This document shows, one piece after another, positions 45,106-55,668 of a stretch of DNA of 64,000 nt (positions are counted from its first letter, which is position 1; the number at the start of each line of letters is the position of its first letter). The notes under the pieces were generated by a model that was not told the DNA's origin, did no database searches, and was given only the letters and a program-made list of their open reading frames with translations. The stretch comes from Perkinsus marinus ATCC 50983 (Eukaryota > Perkinsozoa > Perkinsida > Perkinsidae): positions 96,996 through 160,995 of the forward strand of contig NW_003214508.1 in assembly GCF_000006405.1 (NCBI RefSeq), in the 5' to 3' direction. Made by a program: the position numbers and the translations under genes.

Positions 45106-46437
45106 ATGGCGAGTTCAACAGAGATTCAGCCGTCCCCGTCTGGAGGATTGTTTGCAAGAGTTACACGTGGAAAGCACTCGGGGAAGCAGCCACAGCCTGA
45201 GCCTTCTTGCACCTTCCGTGCGCTCGAAATTGAGCATCTCTTTCGGGATTGGCCATTGGGGCACTCATCAGATGTGAGCTCCGATAAATGGGATACTCTG
45301 GAAGCCAAGTCGATTGTCACTTCGTATTATGATATCTTTCTAAGCCATGCTTGGGAGGCTGGCAGTTTTCCTAAAGCTGTTTCTCTCGGTTTACGTTACA
45401 ACTCGGAGGGAGCAGTCATCATTGGCATACTGGAATGTTGTGTCCTTCACCAGTGGTGCGAGCTGCCAGCACATCTAGCTCTTACCATCTCATGTATTAC
45501 GTATCTATTCTGTTTACGGTGGGGTCCTGTGCGTGGCAGGGTCTTCCTCGATCGTTGTTGTATACCCCAGGACGATCCCGACAAGAAGGCAAACTGCTTG
45601 CTGATCATGCCTGAGTACCTTGCTAGTTCGAGGAAGCTGATCGCGATGTGGGACGAAGCCTATCAGTCCCGACTGTGGTGCATTTTTGAGCTCGCTGTTT
45701 TCGTGAAACAACATGGGATTGAGAATATCGAAGTATGGACATTGCAGAGTATTGAGTTCACCGCCTTTTTCTTCTTTGCATCATACCTCTTCTGGGTCGG
45801 CCACATTGCGGCGGAGGCTCATGAATCGGTTTCCATGGCCGTTGACTTCATTTTTTCTTCCGCTCATGCATCGTATATTTCCTTTCGCTTTCTCCCTTCT
45901 GTGAAGCGATACTTGGAACATGGAATAGCCCTGAAAGTTAAGAGGCTTCGTTGTTCATTAGCATCTGACCGTGATGTCTTGCTTACTCATATCCAACATT
46001 TACACGGTAGTTATCGCAACTTCGACGAACAGGTAACGCCGCTGGTGAAGGCTCTTGTCTTCAACTTGAGAGGTGCCCCATTTGCCCTGAGACTCACTAT
46101 GGCAGCGATATTGCCTTCCACGTTGGCTATGATCATCACTGGTCGTCTCCTAACCGCAATCCTTGTGGGAGTCTTCCCCAATCTTATATGTTTTACAGTA
46201 GTCCTCATGCATTCGCGTTACGAATGTGTGCCCTTTTCCTCTCGAGACAGTATCGAGCTATATAGGGTCTTCATGTGTGTCTTAGCCGCCGTCTTTGGAG
46301 CTGTCTCACTTTGTCTCACTCGTACATACGAGTCCTTTTGTCATGATGACTTGCATCTTCTGCTCATCCCTGTGCAGATTGCCGTCAGTATTGTCCTTAT
46401 ATCGGCGATCACTCGTCTTACGTTTGCTCCCAAATAA
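45106..46437 (+). CDS. TIR-like domain, multi-pass membrane protein (443 aa), intronless
   Basis: A single 1332-bp frame from ATG 45106 to TAA 46435-46437, unusual beside its intron-rich neighbours. Residues about 75-215 look like a TIR fold: YDIFLSHAWEAG (strand A), VFLDRCCIPQDD, then PEYLASSRKLIAMWDEAY and SRLWCIFELAVF, where S-x-WC-x2-EL is the plant/animal-type TIR box with the conserved Glu. Hydrophobic segments lie at about 105-145 (inside the fold region) and after 220: AFFFFASYLFWVGHIAA, LTMAAILPSTLAMIITGRLL, AILVGVFPNLICFTVVLM, VFMCVLAAVFGAVSLCL and LLIPVQIAVSIVLISAI. Its role could be signalling or NAD cleavage, but it may be a lineage family that kept only the fold. No other domain is recognised. 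Confidence 0.72.
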   Translation: MASSTEIQPSPSGGLFARVTRGKHSGKQPQPEPSCTFRALEIEHLFRDWPLGHSSDVSSDKWDTLEAKSIVTSYYDIFLSHAWEAGSFPKAVSLGLRYNSEGAVIIGILECCVLHQWCELPAHLALTISCITYLFCLRWGPVRGRVFLDRCCIPQDDPDKKANCLLIMPEYLASSRKLIAMWDEAYQSRLWCIFELAVFVKQHGIENIEVWTLQSIEFTAFFFFASYLFWVGHIAAEAHESVSMAVDFIFSSAHASYISFRFLPSVKRYLEHGIALKVKRLRCSLASDRDVLLTHIQHLHGSYRNFDEQVTPLVKALVFNLRGAPFALRLTMAAILPSTLAMIITGRLLTAILVGVFPNLICFTVVLMHSRYECVPFSSRDSIELYRVFMCVLAAVFGAVSLCLTRTYESFCHDDLHLLLIPVQIAVSIVLISAITRLTFAPK

Positions 46438-46578
46438 GTATGTCTAACTGTATCATACTCATTATCGTAAAGCTTCAGTGATTTGACCGATGATGTTACA
46501 CGCTGTTTCGTTCTCTTGCATGATCCGTACCGAATCCGGGGTAGTTATCGTTGTTTTAGCTGTGTCTCCGTTATCATT

Positions 46579-47155
46579 ATGGTGAAGGATACCTCATTGT
46601 CGAAGCGTCAACTGGTGGAGGTCCTGCATACAGCCAAGACTAATAGGGAGAAAAATCGTGCTGCAAAACTACTGAAAAAGTGAGAGAGATTTCCCTGTGC
46701 GTGGACCACCACACCGAATCTGGCCAGGTTCGATCCTCAGCCACACTTCGAATATGATGAAGAGGCTACTAAACAGAACATCAGGCTGAAGAAGTCGGAT
46801 AGGCTTTTACAGTAAGGATCATGGACGCATAACTTTATCTTCATAAATTGTGATCACTCTTGCAGTTACATGTGTTATCGATGCGATCGAGTGAGGCAGT
46901 GCCTAGCTAAGGTAACTTGGGGTTCTACTCCGCGTTAGACCGTCTATTGGAAGAATTGTTTACTATCAGGGCTCCTTCACGACGAGCAAAGGAGTGAAGA
47001 CTATCTGTCCGGGTTGTTACAATAACCTTTTATCCCAGGCAGAGGTAGTAGCATATTTGATCTACGTAGTTTCTCAGAATCAGCACCTATTCTCGTAGGT
47101 ATCACAACTTCGTGCGCATCATCAGAAGTTAGGGCTCACGCCGAAGGTGCTGTAA
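46579..47155 (+). CDS. Small zinc-ribbon-like protein (120 aa), five exons
   Basis: Exons 46579-46679, 46728-46811, 46866-46911, 46970-47044 and 47099-47155 sum to 363 nt in phase, with introns of 48, 54, 58 and 54 nt. The basic N terminus MVKDTSLSKRQLVEVLHTAK has a helical look; HYMCYRCDRVRQCLAK and KTICPGCYNNLL give two CxxC pairs that could bind one zinc. The C terminus is LRAHHQKLGLTPKVL. I do not recognise the family. It may be a small ribosome- or organelle-linked zinc protein; that is a guess. Splice sites and phase support the model strongly even without a name. Confidence 0.62.
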
Positions 47156-47335
47156 AAGTGTAATTAGTCGGAAACCGACGTCCAGTAATTCCCTATGGGC
47201 TGCCCCGAAAGAGCGCCGTAAATACTTGATAGTCTATACAGAGAGGATGCTGATAGATACTCGAAAGAGTGCTGCGTTTAGTATTGGTAGAGAGGTAGAC
47301 ATTTGTGTTCGCAGCCTTGAGTTTTCGTTCGTACA

Positions 47336-47807
47336 ATGTCTCAAGTTTACGAAGGCTTCAACATACATGCGCAGTTGGACCATCTCCATGTAATAGGGAA
47401 GGAGGCCTACCTCACTTACAACATATTTCGGTGCTTAGATGCGGTATCCCGGAACTGGCCACGCTGATATGGGCCGTTATGAGTGGGCAACGACCATCCA
47501 TAGGTAGCGCGATCGACAGCTCTCATCGTGAAATCATGTGTATAGGGATACTATGGCATCCCATGTTGGACATCAGTCGAGGTTGGCATATATCGCTATT
47601 TGTGAGAACGAACCAATCGCTAGAGTGCGGTACAACTGCCTTATGGTGAGTGATTTGCTCAGAGGGGACTCCAGGTCGGACAGAGCTGATGATCTCTGCG
47701 TTTTAGAGTATGCTCCATCCGATAACTAGGCCGGCTACCAAGGAGGAGCGAGAGAAAATGGGAAACTGAGTGACGAGATGGCGCCATCCCAGATAGACCA
47801 ACATTGA
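47336..47807 (+). CDS. Small hypothetical protein (96 aa), four exons
   Basis: Exons 47336-47443, 47504-47539, 47577-47645 and 47730-47807, total 291 nt in phase, with introns of 60, 37 and 84 nt. The product starts MSQVYEGFNIHAQLDHLHVI, continues YNIFRCLDAVARSTALIVKS, RLAYIAICENEPIARVRYN and ends DEMAPSQIDQH. The fold is mixed alpha/beta by eye; the pattern faintly recalls Alba-like nucleic-acid-binding proteins, but I would not assign it. It follows the zinc-ribbon gene by 180 bp on the same strand. Confidence 0.5.
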
Positions 47808-48515
47808 CGTAATATTGAATAGTAGCCTTCTCTTACTGACGAGAGCTTTGCGTTGTCATAGTATCACGATGGGGATTCCCTAGTTTCCGTATAGCAGTTA
47901 TTGTATCACTTTCTTTCCTTTCCCTAAACCGTGTTGATTCCTCGATTGCCCATCCTTCTACTCCGACCTAGGACTCGGGATTCGGAACTATCGGTGTCAG
48001 AAGGCCTCAACACTGAAATGGCTTCCTGGATTCAATCCTCTCTGGTGTTGCCAACACCGTGTTGGACTGCGTGTTTGCGGAGTCGGTGGGTTTCTGGGTC
48101 TCAGGCTCGGAAGTGTTCATAAAGTAGAAGGTCAATAACTCGTCTGCAGCAATTCGAAATAGCATAGACCGAATTGCTATAGCGGGGAAATGATATATTC
48201 TCTCTTCGATGAGCCAAGCCGGTTGACGAGTCACCATCGCAGTGCTCTCGGCAGGACCATTGCTGGAAGTGGGTCCTCTCTCCACGCCATTAGGTTATAT
48301 CCTGAGTGTTATGTATGAGGGTTTTCGATACCAATAGTTGAGCTTGTGTAATACTGTGGATCTCAGATGATTCTTGTGCCCACGTTTCCAAGAAGCCAGG
48401 CTTGATTCCGTCTGTTTTTGTCAACAGATCTAACCCGTTTTAATCGATGTCGTATGAAAGGCCCCATGATAAATCGAGTCATTAGTTTTACTCGTATCCA
48501 TGACTCGCTTCACGA
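47808..48515. other. Intergenic region with a 9-bp hairpin
   Basis: About 700 bp. AGCAATTCG (48148-48156) and CGAATTGCT (48170-48178) form a perfect stem. No gene is supported; a minus-strand open frame across 48007-48285 lacks motifs. Confidence 0.4.
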
Positions 48516-49515
48516 ATGCCTGATTTTGTGAGTCCTCCCTCCATCTCTGAACACCATATTGTAGATCTCCTGCTGGCCAACAGCGGTCTGCGGTTTTTGA
48601 TAGCAGCTTTTTTGGGCCCTACAGAATCCACTAAGGGATTGTTTGCAACATGTTGGCAGCTGTGCGACATTAATCCTATAACCTCCCGTGCTCCGGCCGA
48701 GGTAGGCTACCAATGGTGTCGATGTTGATGGCAGCCTTCAAAATCTATTTCTTAGACCTTCACCCGCAACGCACTCATACTGTGGCCTGCAAAAAAAGAC
48801 GAGTCCCCAGACTGCGATGTATGTGGTCTTGCTGCTGCGCCTGATGGCGTTGCCACGCTCGACATTCTCTTTATCATTTGCTTACATGATCCACAAGTAC
48901 GTTAACAAACAGGTTAAAAGCCTTCTCATTGTAGTCATGAAGGGCTCACTGTTTCAGTTCTTGCGATCTCGGAATACATCGGAGGATACTCCTCTGCTTG
49001 TTGCTAGTAAGTACTCCCGAGTTCGAACCATTCGGCTCATCCTTCTACTGGAAAGGAAGCTTTTAAGGGACAATGGAGGAGCGAGAGGCAGACCTCTTGT
49101 GCAAGATGTTGATAACTGCGGGTGAGATTTGCCGTGATCGGCCGCTTTAGAGTATTAATTCCTTCCTATACTCCCATCACATATGCACCACATCCCTTGG
49201 CGACATTCTTGTTTTAGTCGTAATGCCCTTCATCTCTGCCCTGATGCTGCATGCATACGAGTGCTTCTAGATGCCGGATGCAATGTCTTCCTATTGGACG
49301 ACCTCCAACGTTTACCCATTACTTGGGCTCAGCGTAGAGGAGCAGACCCAGAGGTGAACATCTCTCAATGCTCTGGCTTCACGCGAGTTGGCGAATATCT
49401 GTTCGTCTCCCTGGTCTTTGTTCAGGTTATGGAGTTGCTGTCCGATGCCATGAAAAAGCATCCCAAGAATCGAGAATTCGGATGTCTACCATTTGACAGC
49501 TGTACACTGCAATGA
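48516..49515 (+). CDS. Ankyrin-repeat protein with F-box-like start, multi-exon (tentative)
   Basis: ATG 48516 starts MPDFVSPPSISEHHIVDLLL, then RFLIAAFLGPTESTKGLFATCWQL, which looks like a helical F-box-type opening, up to a GTAGGC donor at about 48702. Later exons hold ankyrin-like units: EDTPLLVASKYSRVRTIRLIL (about 48970-49060) and ALHLCPDAACIRVLLDAGCNVFLLDDLQRLPITWAQRRGA (about 49215-49350), with VMELLSDAMKKHP following. Stop near 49515. Frames of the middle exons (48750-48910) are not fixed. Ankyrin plus F-box would suggest a substrate adaptor of an SCF ligase, but this is a weak inference. Confidence 0.4.
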
Positions 49516-49966
49516 TCACTGTCGTTTATAGATTAGTATCCTCGCCATCATATGAGCTTACTGATGTTGCGTTAATCGTTGTTGAGATATAAGTAACCCA
49601 GAATAGTCAATAGTATCGGCGAGCGCGAGACCAGTACGACTCGAGTGATTGGCAATGTGCGTATCATGTCGCACTTGACAGCATTTATAACCGGAGTGCT
49701 TCTAGATCGATCGACTGGTCTGTAGCAGCGCAGCAAGTCTCAGACACCCGAATAGAAGAATAAGCTCTCGGGCTTAACTGCGATAAACCTAGTGTCGTTC
49801 CGTTCTCGAGTGTGGAAACTTTTACTAGGAAGAGTGTGATGATTCGGCCGTCAAATTCAGTATGGAATTGCATGAACTGACAATTCCTTCGTGTGGCAGA
49901 TTGGCAACATTCACTGTCCTAAACACCTTGTATGATTACTGCAGAGGTAGTAATTTTAACTCTAGG
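49516..49966. other. Intergenic stretch before the tRNA-Ser pair
   Basis: About 450 bp without a supported gene. Confidence 0.4.
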
Positions 49967-50048
49967 GACAGCGTGTCCGACTGGTTTCAGAGGTGGACCA
50001 GAAGTCTACGGGGCTCTGTCCGCGCAGATTCGAATTCTGTCACTTGGT
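49967..50048 (+). pseudogene. Decayed tRNA-Ser copy (anticodon position AGA)
   Basis: Aligns over its whole 82 nt with the intact tRNA-Ser at 50242. D-arm and anticodon stem GTGGA-CCAGAAG-TCTAC still pair, giving AGA in the anticodon position. The 3' acceptor CACTTGG no longer pairs with 5' GACAGCG, and the T-arm is weakened. Sequence about 8 nt after it (GTCTGCCCGTCTTGCCTCAT) matches that about 70 nt after the intact gene, so a larger segment was duplicated. Confidence 0.75.
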
Positions 50049-50241
50049 TATTGGAACGTCTGCCCGTCTTGCCTCATCAGCCGAAGCACCGCCTAATGAA
50101 CTGTAATACTTCAATATCTTTCATAGTCTGCCTCCCTTGGCGAGCCCGTGGCGTGGACACTCAAGTTCCAGCGAACTAAGCGATGATGAGCGATCCTAGA
50201 GAAGGAATATGAGAACAGCTAGCTTATGGGTAGACGCCGTA

Positions 50242-50323
50242 AACAGCGTGTCCGAGTGGTTAAGGAGGTGGACTCGAAATCCACTGGGCTCTGCCCGCGC
50301 AGGTTCGAATCCTGCCGCTGTCG
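50242..50323 (+). tRNA. tRNA-Ser(CGA)
   Basis: 82 nt. Anticodon loop CTCGAAA gives CGA. The long variable arm and T-loop TTCGAAT match tRNA-Ser(UGA) at 33927 closely. Position 1 is A instead of G, leaving an A-C mismatch with C72; all other acceptor pairs hold. A T4 run lies at 50341-50344. Confidence 0.9.
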
Positions 50324-50973
50324 GATACATACTCGAAAAAGTTTTCTTTTAGCACCTGAAAGAAAGCCACTTACCCCACTCCACGGTGTTTGAAGCGTCT
50401 GCCCATCTAGCCTCATTAGCCGAAGCGCCATGACCAGCTTCCGGCCGATTGATATCTGCAAATTTTCTCTCCTTCAGAGCTTCAAAACAGTGGGATACTT
50501 GCATGAAATAGCATTCATTTCGGAAGTGCTCTGCTCGCCTCCTACACAATTGAACCCCAAGGTCCTCCCAATAGCAGAACGTCCCCCTAAATAGTCAGGA
50601 TACAACACAGAATGATGCGTCATGTGTTCTTACGTAATTGTATGAGTTGACGAAGATTTGTGTACTGTCGAGTGCGCGCCGTACTGTCCCGCCCAGCGCT
50701 GGCACGCATGTACATATCACGCTTGTGTTGATAACAATGATTATCTACGTAACTTCTAGACAACGTCCACAATTGGATCAGTTGCGCTCAGTTGTCCATT
50801 TGCTCCACAACTCATCAACAGATTCCAAGTACAATCGATTAGGAGGGCGCGCGCTATTGACCAGCGCATGATCTACTCGGGGTCGGAGCGATCAACCAAG
50901 GTTACTAGGGGAAATTTCTATCGCCTCAGCTATTACTTCATAACCTTTGACCGCTACCACCGGATCCAACAGC
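50324..50973. other. Intergenic region downstream of tRNA-Ser
   Basis: About 650 bp. The first 115 bp contain the duplicated segment shared with 50056-50095. A minus-strand frame (about 50376-50549) is open across it (ALRLMRLDGQTLQ), and the other copy reads similarly (VLRLMRQDGQTFQ), so a small coding remnant may have been copied with the tRNA. No complete gene. Confidence 0.35.
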
Positions 50974-52168
50974 ATGCACTTCGCAATCCTACTGTCTGTT
51001 ATTGCTGGTAAAGCAACCCTCAACGAGACCATGCAGGCTTTCAACCGGCCGCTTCTCCTTCAGGCGCCGTTGCCGTTGAGGCTGCCCTCATGCAGACTGA
51101 GGGCCGCCACCATCATCAGCATCACAACTTCAGACACACTCGTCACATTGACGTTGATGACGACGATGATAAGGGATCCTCCATCTCCGGGGGCAAAAAA
51201 GATGTGAGTCGCCCGAAGGGTCTTATTGCTTGGAGTTCAAAAACTCTACGGGAAATAGCCTTGACAATGGACCTCCCTGTATGCAGTTCTCAATTCGTAT
51301 TCCGGTCTGATCAATGTACCGCATGCTCAGGCCGATGCGGTGATGGCTGAGTTGAGCGCTAAGACGAGGAAGGCCATGGCCGAACTAAAGAAGGACGTGC
51401 TCGTAGAAAAGCAAGTCCACGAGCAGTTCGACAAGGAACTCAAGGGTTTGGTGACACCTGGCAGGGTAAAGCTCAGTCGTTGGACTCGTTCGCTTCAGGA
51501 ACCACTCGAGAAGAACTTAAATGAGGCGGAAAGCGGCTCTGAAAAAGATGATGATGACGGCGGTGATGATGATGATGACGGCGGCTCGTTCATTCAAGAG
51601 GGCACAAAGAGCGACGATGCCGACGATAAGTTCATTGCTACTCTCGATTCCATCATGAAAAAAGATGAACTAAGCTCTTCTGAGTATGAGAAGGGCCTCG
51701 ACGACTGGTATACTGGTTTCAAAAAGGAGCTGATCAGCTTCGCTAAGAGCGATGATGGAGACCATCAGCCGGACGACCACGACGACAAAATTGATGATCT
51801 CTCGCTGGCCCAGATTGGGGCTAAGACTACCGTTAAGAGAATCAAGTGCTCATATGATGACGATGAGGTCAGCAACTTACCTTCACCAGGGCCGTTGTGA
51901 GCAATTGGTGTGTTGTAGGATTCCCTGTTGCAGAAGGCTCAAGGGTCGGGCGAAGACAACGAGGCTCAGTTCAAGGCTGTAAGATCCTGGCTCGAGTCTA
52001 GTGTCTGGAGCTGATGTCGATTCTCTTTAGGAAGTCGATGAAGAGGAAAATGGTGAGGAGAGGAAGAAACGATGCGAACACAATACCAAATTCGGCATTG
52101 TAAGGCTCTCCGGGCTTCGATCATATAAGACGAATTGCACGCATGTTCAGGAGCAGAACGATGAGTGA
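50974..52168 (+). CDS. Secreted His/Asp-rich acidic protein
   Basis: ATG 50974 opens with a short signal peptide, MHFAILLSVIAG. A 56-nt intron (51008-51063, TTCTCCTTCAG acceptor) leads to AVAVEAALMQTEGRHHHQHH, RHTRHIDVDDDDDKG. The main exon has MAELSAKTRKAMAELKKD and acidic runs (EKDDDDGGDDDDDGG), then LDDWYTGFKKELISFAK, and ends after small exons DSLLQKAQGSGEDNEAQ, EVDEEENGEERKKRCEHN and EQNDE, stop 52166-52168. His-rich then Asp-rich runs suggest binding of divalent metal or mineral; this is inference. No known domain. One junction (about 51205-51280) is not phase-proven. Confidence 0.55.
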
Positions 52169-52296
52169 AGCCGTGTTCGCCGATGCGAATCGTACTGCAT
52201 GTAAATACTCGTCGTGGCTAGCTTGGACAGAGTTATGTTTTCATGCATATTTGACTCCTGGATGAATCGATAGTCGTAGCCATTACCTCTTTCCAA

Positions 52297-53639
52297 ATGC
52301 TTCCCGTCGCTATCAAGTTCCCCGGAAGAATTAGTAAGCTCAGTAAGGTTACGACATGCATTGAAACCGTCTTCTTAGTGCAAATAGCCCTTTGGCTCGT
52401 CATCATAATCACCACCAAAGCCGACATGGAGTTCCCCAACTCTGACACTCATGAGGGAAAGCATGCCCATAAGGTGTGTCTGCGTGCTCATCGTGGTCTA
52501 TTCTGGACGCACCCTTCTACAGCATTCAAGTCACCATCACATCAAACATGGTTATAAGGGCAAGCAACCCAACACGGATACTAAAGTCCATACCGCGGGT
52601 GTAAGTGGCCGTATGAGCGCTGATTCCGACGTTCTCGTTGTGAAGGTTGCTCATCACGAACACGCTAACAAGACACATCATCATAGCAGCTCCGTACTGG
52701 AACAGGATGCCGCTAGGAGAAGGAGGAGGCTCAGGGACGCACACGTCGATACGAATCAGCAGGTGCAGTAACATGGGCGACTCTGACCCTGCCACTTCTG
52801 GGGATGCGTCTTGATGTCTGTCGTGGACGAACAGATATCGGAACCGTCGGTTGAACCCCTCTCGATTGATCACGACGAGGCTGATCTTTTCAACAGCAAG
52901 AACGATTTCTTGGACACCAAGGTGGGATCCTATGCGGTATGTACGTGACCGATCTATTAGTCCTTGGAGTGAATATAGTTGTATCAGAAGTGAACGATTG
53001 AGGCACCACTGCATGGGCTGATGTGGAGAAACCATGTGTTATTGCTTACTTAGTCCTTCCTTACGGATCCGGACCTGCAACCAATATTCTCCCACTCAGC
53101 CGGTCAAGAAAACAAGTGAGCTATCGTATCATGGCAACTCTGTCATCCTTGCATCCTCTACGTTCAGGTCTCACACGGCTGAGAACACTGTGGCGCCACG
53201 ACAACAGGCGACTATGGACAGCACTGTTACGCCCACCCCTGCCGCTGGACTTGATGAAGGATCTCACACTGGGCGGCTTCAAAAGTGAATTGATCTCTCC
53301 CGAGAGCCCAAGCTGTGCTTGGGCCGATCACGGCCGGTCCACTGAGAGGAATGGGGTGACCTCGCGCCTTTCAGGATCGTCCATGCTGGTCTTGCCTTCG
53401 TTGGCGTATGCCTATTATTCTTTGGAATTCTGATGACCGTCCATGTTGATTATCGTCGGAAGGTGAGGAGTGCCGTGGTGGCCCATCAGGTCTGAACTGC
53501 ATCGTGCCAGGTTCTGGACAGCATCAAGTCACAGGGAGCAGCCACGGGCCCTCACTTCAAGAAAGTGTTGAGTGCGTCATGGTTTAAAGTTGGGAATTAT
53601 ATTGGCAGTTCGAAGTCTGGAGAAAGTGAAACGGCTTGA
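52297..53639 (+). CDS. His-rich single-pass or signal-anchored membrane protein
   Basis: ATG 52297, 128 bp after the stop of the previous gene. N-terminal hydrophobic segment TVFLVQIALWLVIIITTK, then EGKHAHK joined across a 49-nt intron to HSSHHHIKHGYKGKQ, and later HHEHANKTHHHSS and ARRRRRLRD. A further exon (ISEPSVEPLSIDHDEADLFN) follows, and near the end a second hydrophobic segment, HAGLAFVGVCLLFFGILMTVHV, then a cytosolic-type tail ending KSGESETA, stop 53637-53639. The His-rich stretch mirrors the upstream neighbour, so the two may act together, for example in metal handling. Middle exon joins (52920-53330) are approximate. Confidence 0.5.
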
Positions 53640-54470
53640 GCATGATATGTGCTCCTTACAGCATCCTGTCAGAACCCATCCTTCCGGTCGTCGTCGTCGA
53701 CGCAGTCTCGGGTCCCTCTGAAACCAGCGCAGGCGCCTAGATGGGAGGCTCCAACTCGTGATTCCGATGAATGCATGTCATGCAAATAGGTGTAGGTGAC
53801 CACTCTTAAACAACCTCTTTGGTTACAGTTGAGCAATATAAGAAGTTAAAGGAAGTAGCCCATTCGCTATACGATCGGCGTCGCCCATCGTATAGCGATA
53901 TTGTCCCGTTCGGCCAGAAATGTGATGGTATTGCAAAGGTCATCGAAGTTCTAACAGGCGTTTTTCTCTCCATCTCCAAGATAGTTCTAAACATGATTAA
54001 TGCATTCAAATCGGAGCCGTCGGAAGTATTGCTCTGCATCCCTGTTACAGAGAGTGGTGATTGAGATGAGCTCTCCTTGCTCTCGAACGTCATTGCTTTT
54101 GCCCCACAAACCAGTCCGCAGAGACCTCGATGAGGTGACCTCGTCCGCAGTAGTAGACTCGTTTCCCTCATAAGAGAGCGTCGGCGAGATCGGAGCGTGA
54201 GAAGCTATGACCCGACTCAATGGACTTGATAAGACCTATTGAGTACCTAACCACTGCCTAACAAGAGTCCAGGCTAGAAATATCACTTTTGTACTGTTAC
54301 TTATACTACCAGTCCATAGTCCGCTGTTCATGTAACTGCATGAAAAAGCGCCACTTGGAGCGGAGTTCCATGTTCACACGTATGTCCCATGGTTGCATGC
54401 TAGATTGCCCAAATACGACTGATCAAGTCAGCGACTAACGGTGAGTTAAATCAGCGACCCAGAGATCGCC
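53640..54470. other. Intergenic region with a perfect 12-bp hairpin
   Basis: About 830 bp. A stem TCGCTATACGAT (53864-53875) / ATCGTATAGCGA (53887-53898) with an 11-nt loop lies in a short open frame read on either strand; neither frame has a recognised motif. Confidence 0.4.
53864..53898. repeat. Perfect hairpin, 12-bp stem
   Basis: TCGCTATACGAT at 53864-53875 and ATCGTATAGCGA at 53887-53898, loop of 11 nt. No other copy in the window. Confidence 0.7.
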
Positions 54471-55515
54471 TTTGAGAGGTGCTGACCTACTCTGGGATCT
54501 ACTTCGGCCTTGCATAAGGGTCTTCTCCTCCCTTATGCCTCCCATGAGTACTGGTCTCGGAAGCGGGCTGAAGGCCCGCGGCTTTCAATTGACAAAAAAA
54601 CTATTTCCGGTTGCGCTCCATTGGGACCACCTCCGGCAAAATCGGCGCAATTTTCTTCTGAGGTTTCGGAACGTTTTACGAAGCTTTGCGTGGTGGTCGT
54701 CATTGAAGTAGGTTTACTAGCAACTTGGACGGTTGTTGCGTGTCAATGATCCCCTCGATGCTGATCTTCAGCATGGTTTACTGATTATCCTCACTGCTCG
54801 TGCTAGCAATGATGATGACCCTTTTCGTAACACGCGATATGCAGTTGAAGATCTTTCCGCGGTTCCATTACTCAGTTTCGTGTTCCGAAATCCTCGTGTA
54901 TGGGACGAACCGTTCGAGTATTGTTCATCAGAGTTGGATGGACTATTTGAATCTAATGTCATCTTCTTCCAGGCTGAGCCAACTACCAGTAGAGCTGAGT
55001 GGTGGTAGTACTTGGGGAACTCGTCCGGAGTATTTCTCAGCGATTATATGGATGCTGTGGCAGCGGTGCATATCCGCTAGTTGAATTCATCTCTATGTAG
55101 AGCCTTCTGTAAAGCTTCACCCTCAAAAAAGCATCGTCGTTTGTATTGGTGTTTTCCTCCTCATACGGTGGTGACTCCCAATAGACTGTCGAACCTACAG
55201 GATGATTCCCTTAGTTATTTATCTCGGAGGTCTGTTGGGGTTTTCGCGCGCCTGTCAGTAGCCTTCGGTGTGGTTGTGATTACCACTTTCTTAGATGTGA
55301 GGTCTATGGGATCTATATCGTCCTCTGATGACGATATAGAGAGTGTAGAAGTGGTGCGGGGAGAGGCGGAGCCGCAAGGACAGCCAAGCGCATCCTCCGG
55401 TAGCAAGAAGCGCGCTAGAAGTGAGCCAGGTGGTGCTGCAGTTCGGGCTTATCGTATTGGTTCGCTCACGTCGAACGTCGAAATGCAGGGCTGTGAATTT
55501 GTTGACATAAAGTGA
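54471..55515 (+). CDS. Hypothetical protein, multi-exon (tentative)
   Basis: Consecutive open stretches with plausible splice sites: YASHEYWSRKRAEGPRLSID...SERFTKLCVVVVIE (donor GTAGGT at about 54707), then after acceptor CTTCAG (about 54772) HGLLIILTARASNDDDPF, VPLLSFVFRNPRVWDEPFEY and LDGLFESNVIFFQ. Later a segment MGSISSSDDDIESVEVV with a KKRAR basic patch runs to TGA at 55513-55515. It could be one gene or two. The hydrophobic and Asp-rich parts give no family. Confidence 0.3.
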
Positions 55516-55668
55516 TAGTCGAAATGGTTACAGTTTCGGCTCATTTTATATCTTTTGGTATATTTTGTTCGGCCTGATTTTGGTATAGTAGGATCGACAT
55601 AGGGCTTGGTAGTAATAGGATAGAAATGGCGAGTTTCAGAGCCGTCAACTAGTGCTCATGCAGCTCCT

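Noticed and set aside
51008..51063. A 29-nt intron after the signal peptide of the His/Asp-rich gene
   Set aside because: A 56-nt intron with a better pyrimidine tract gives the same frame.
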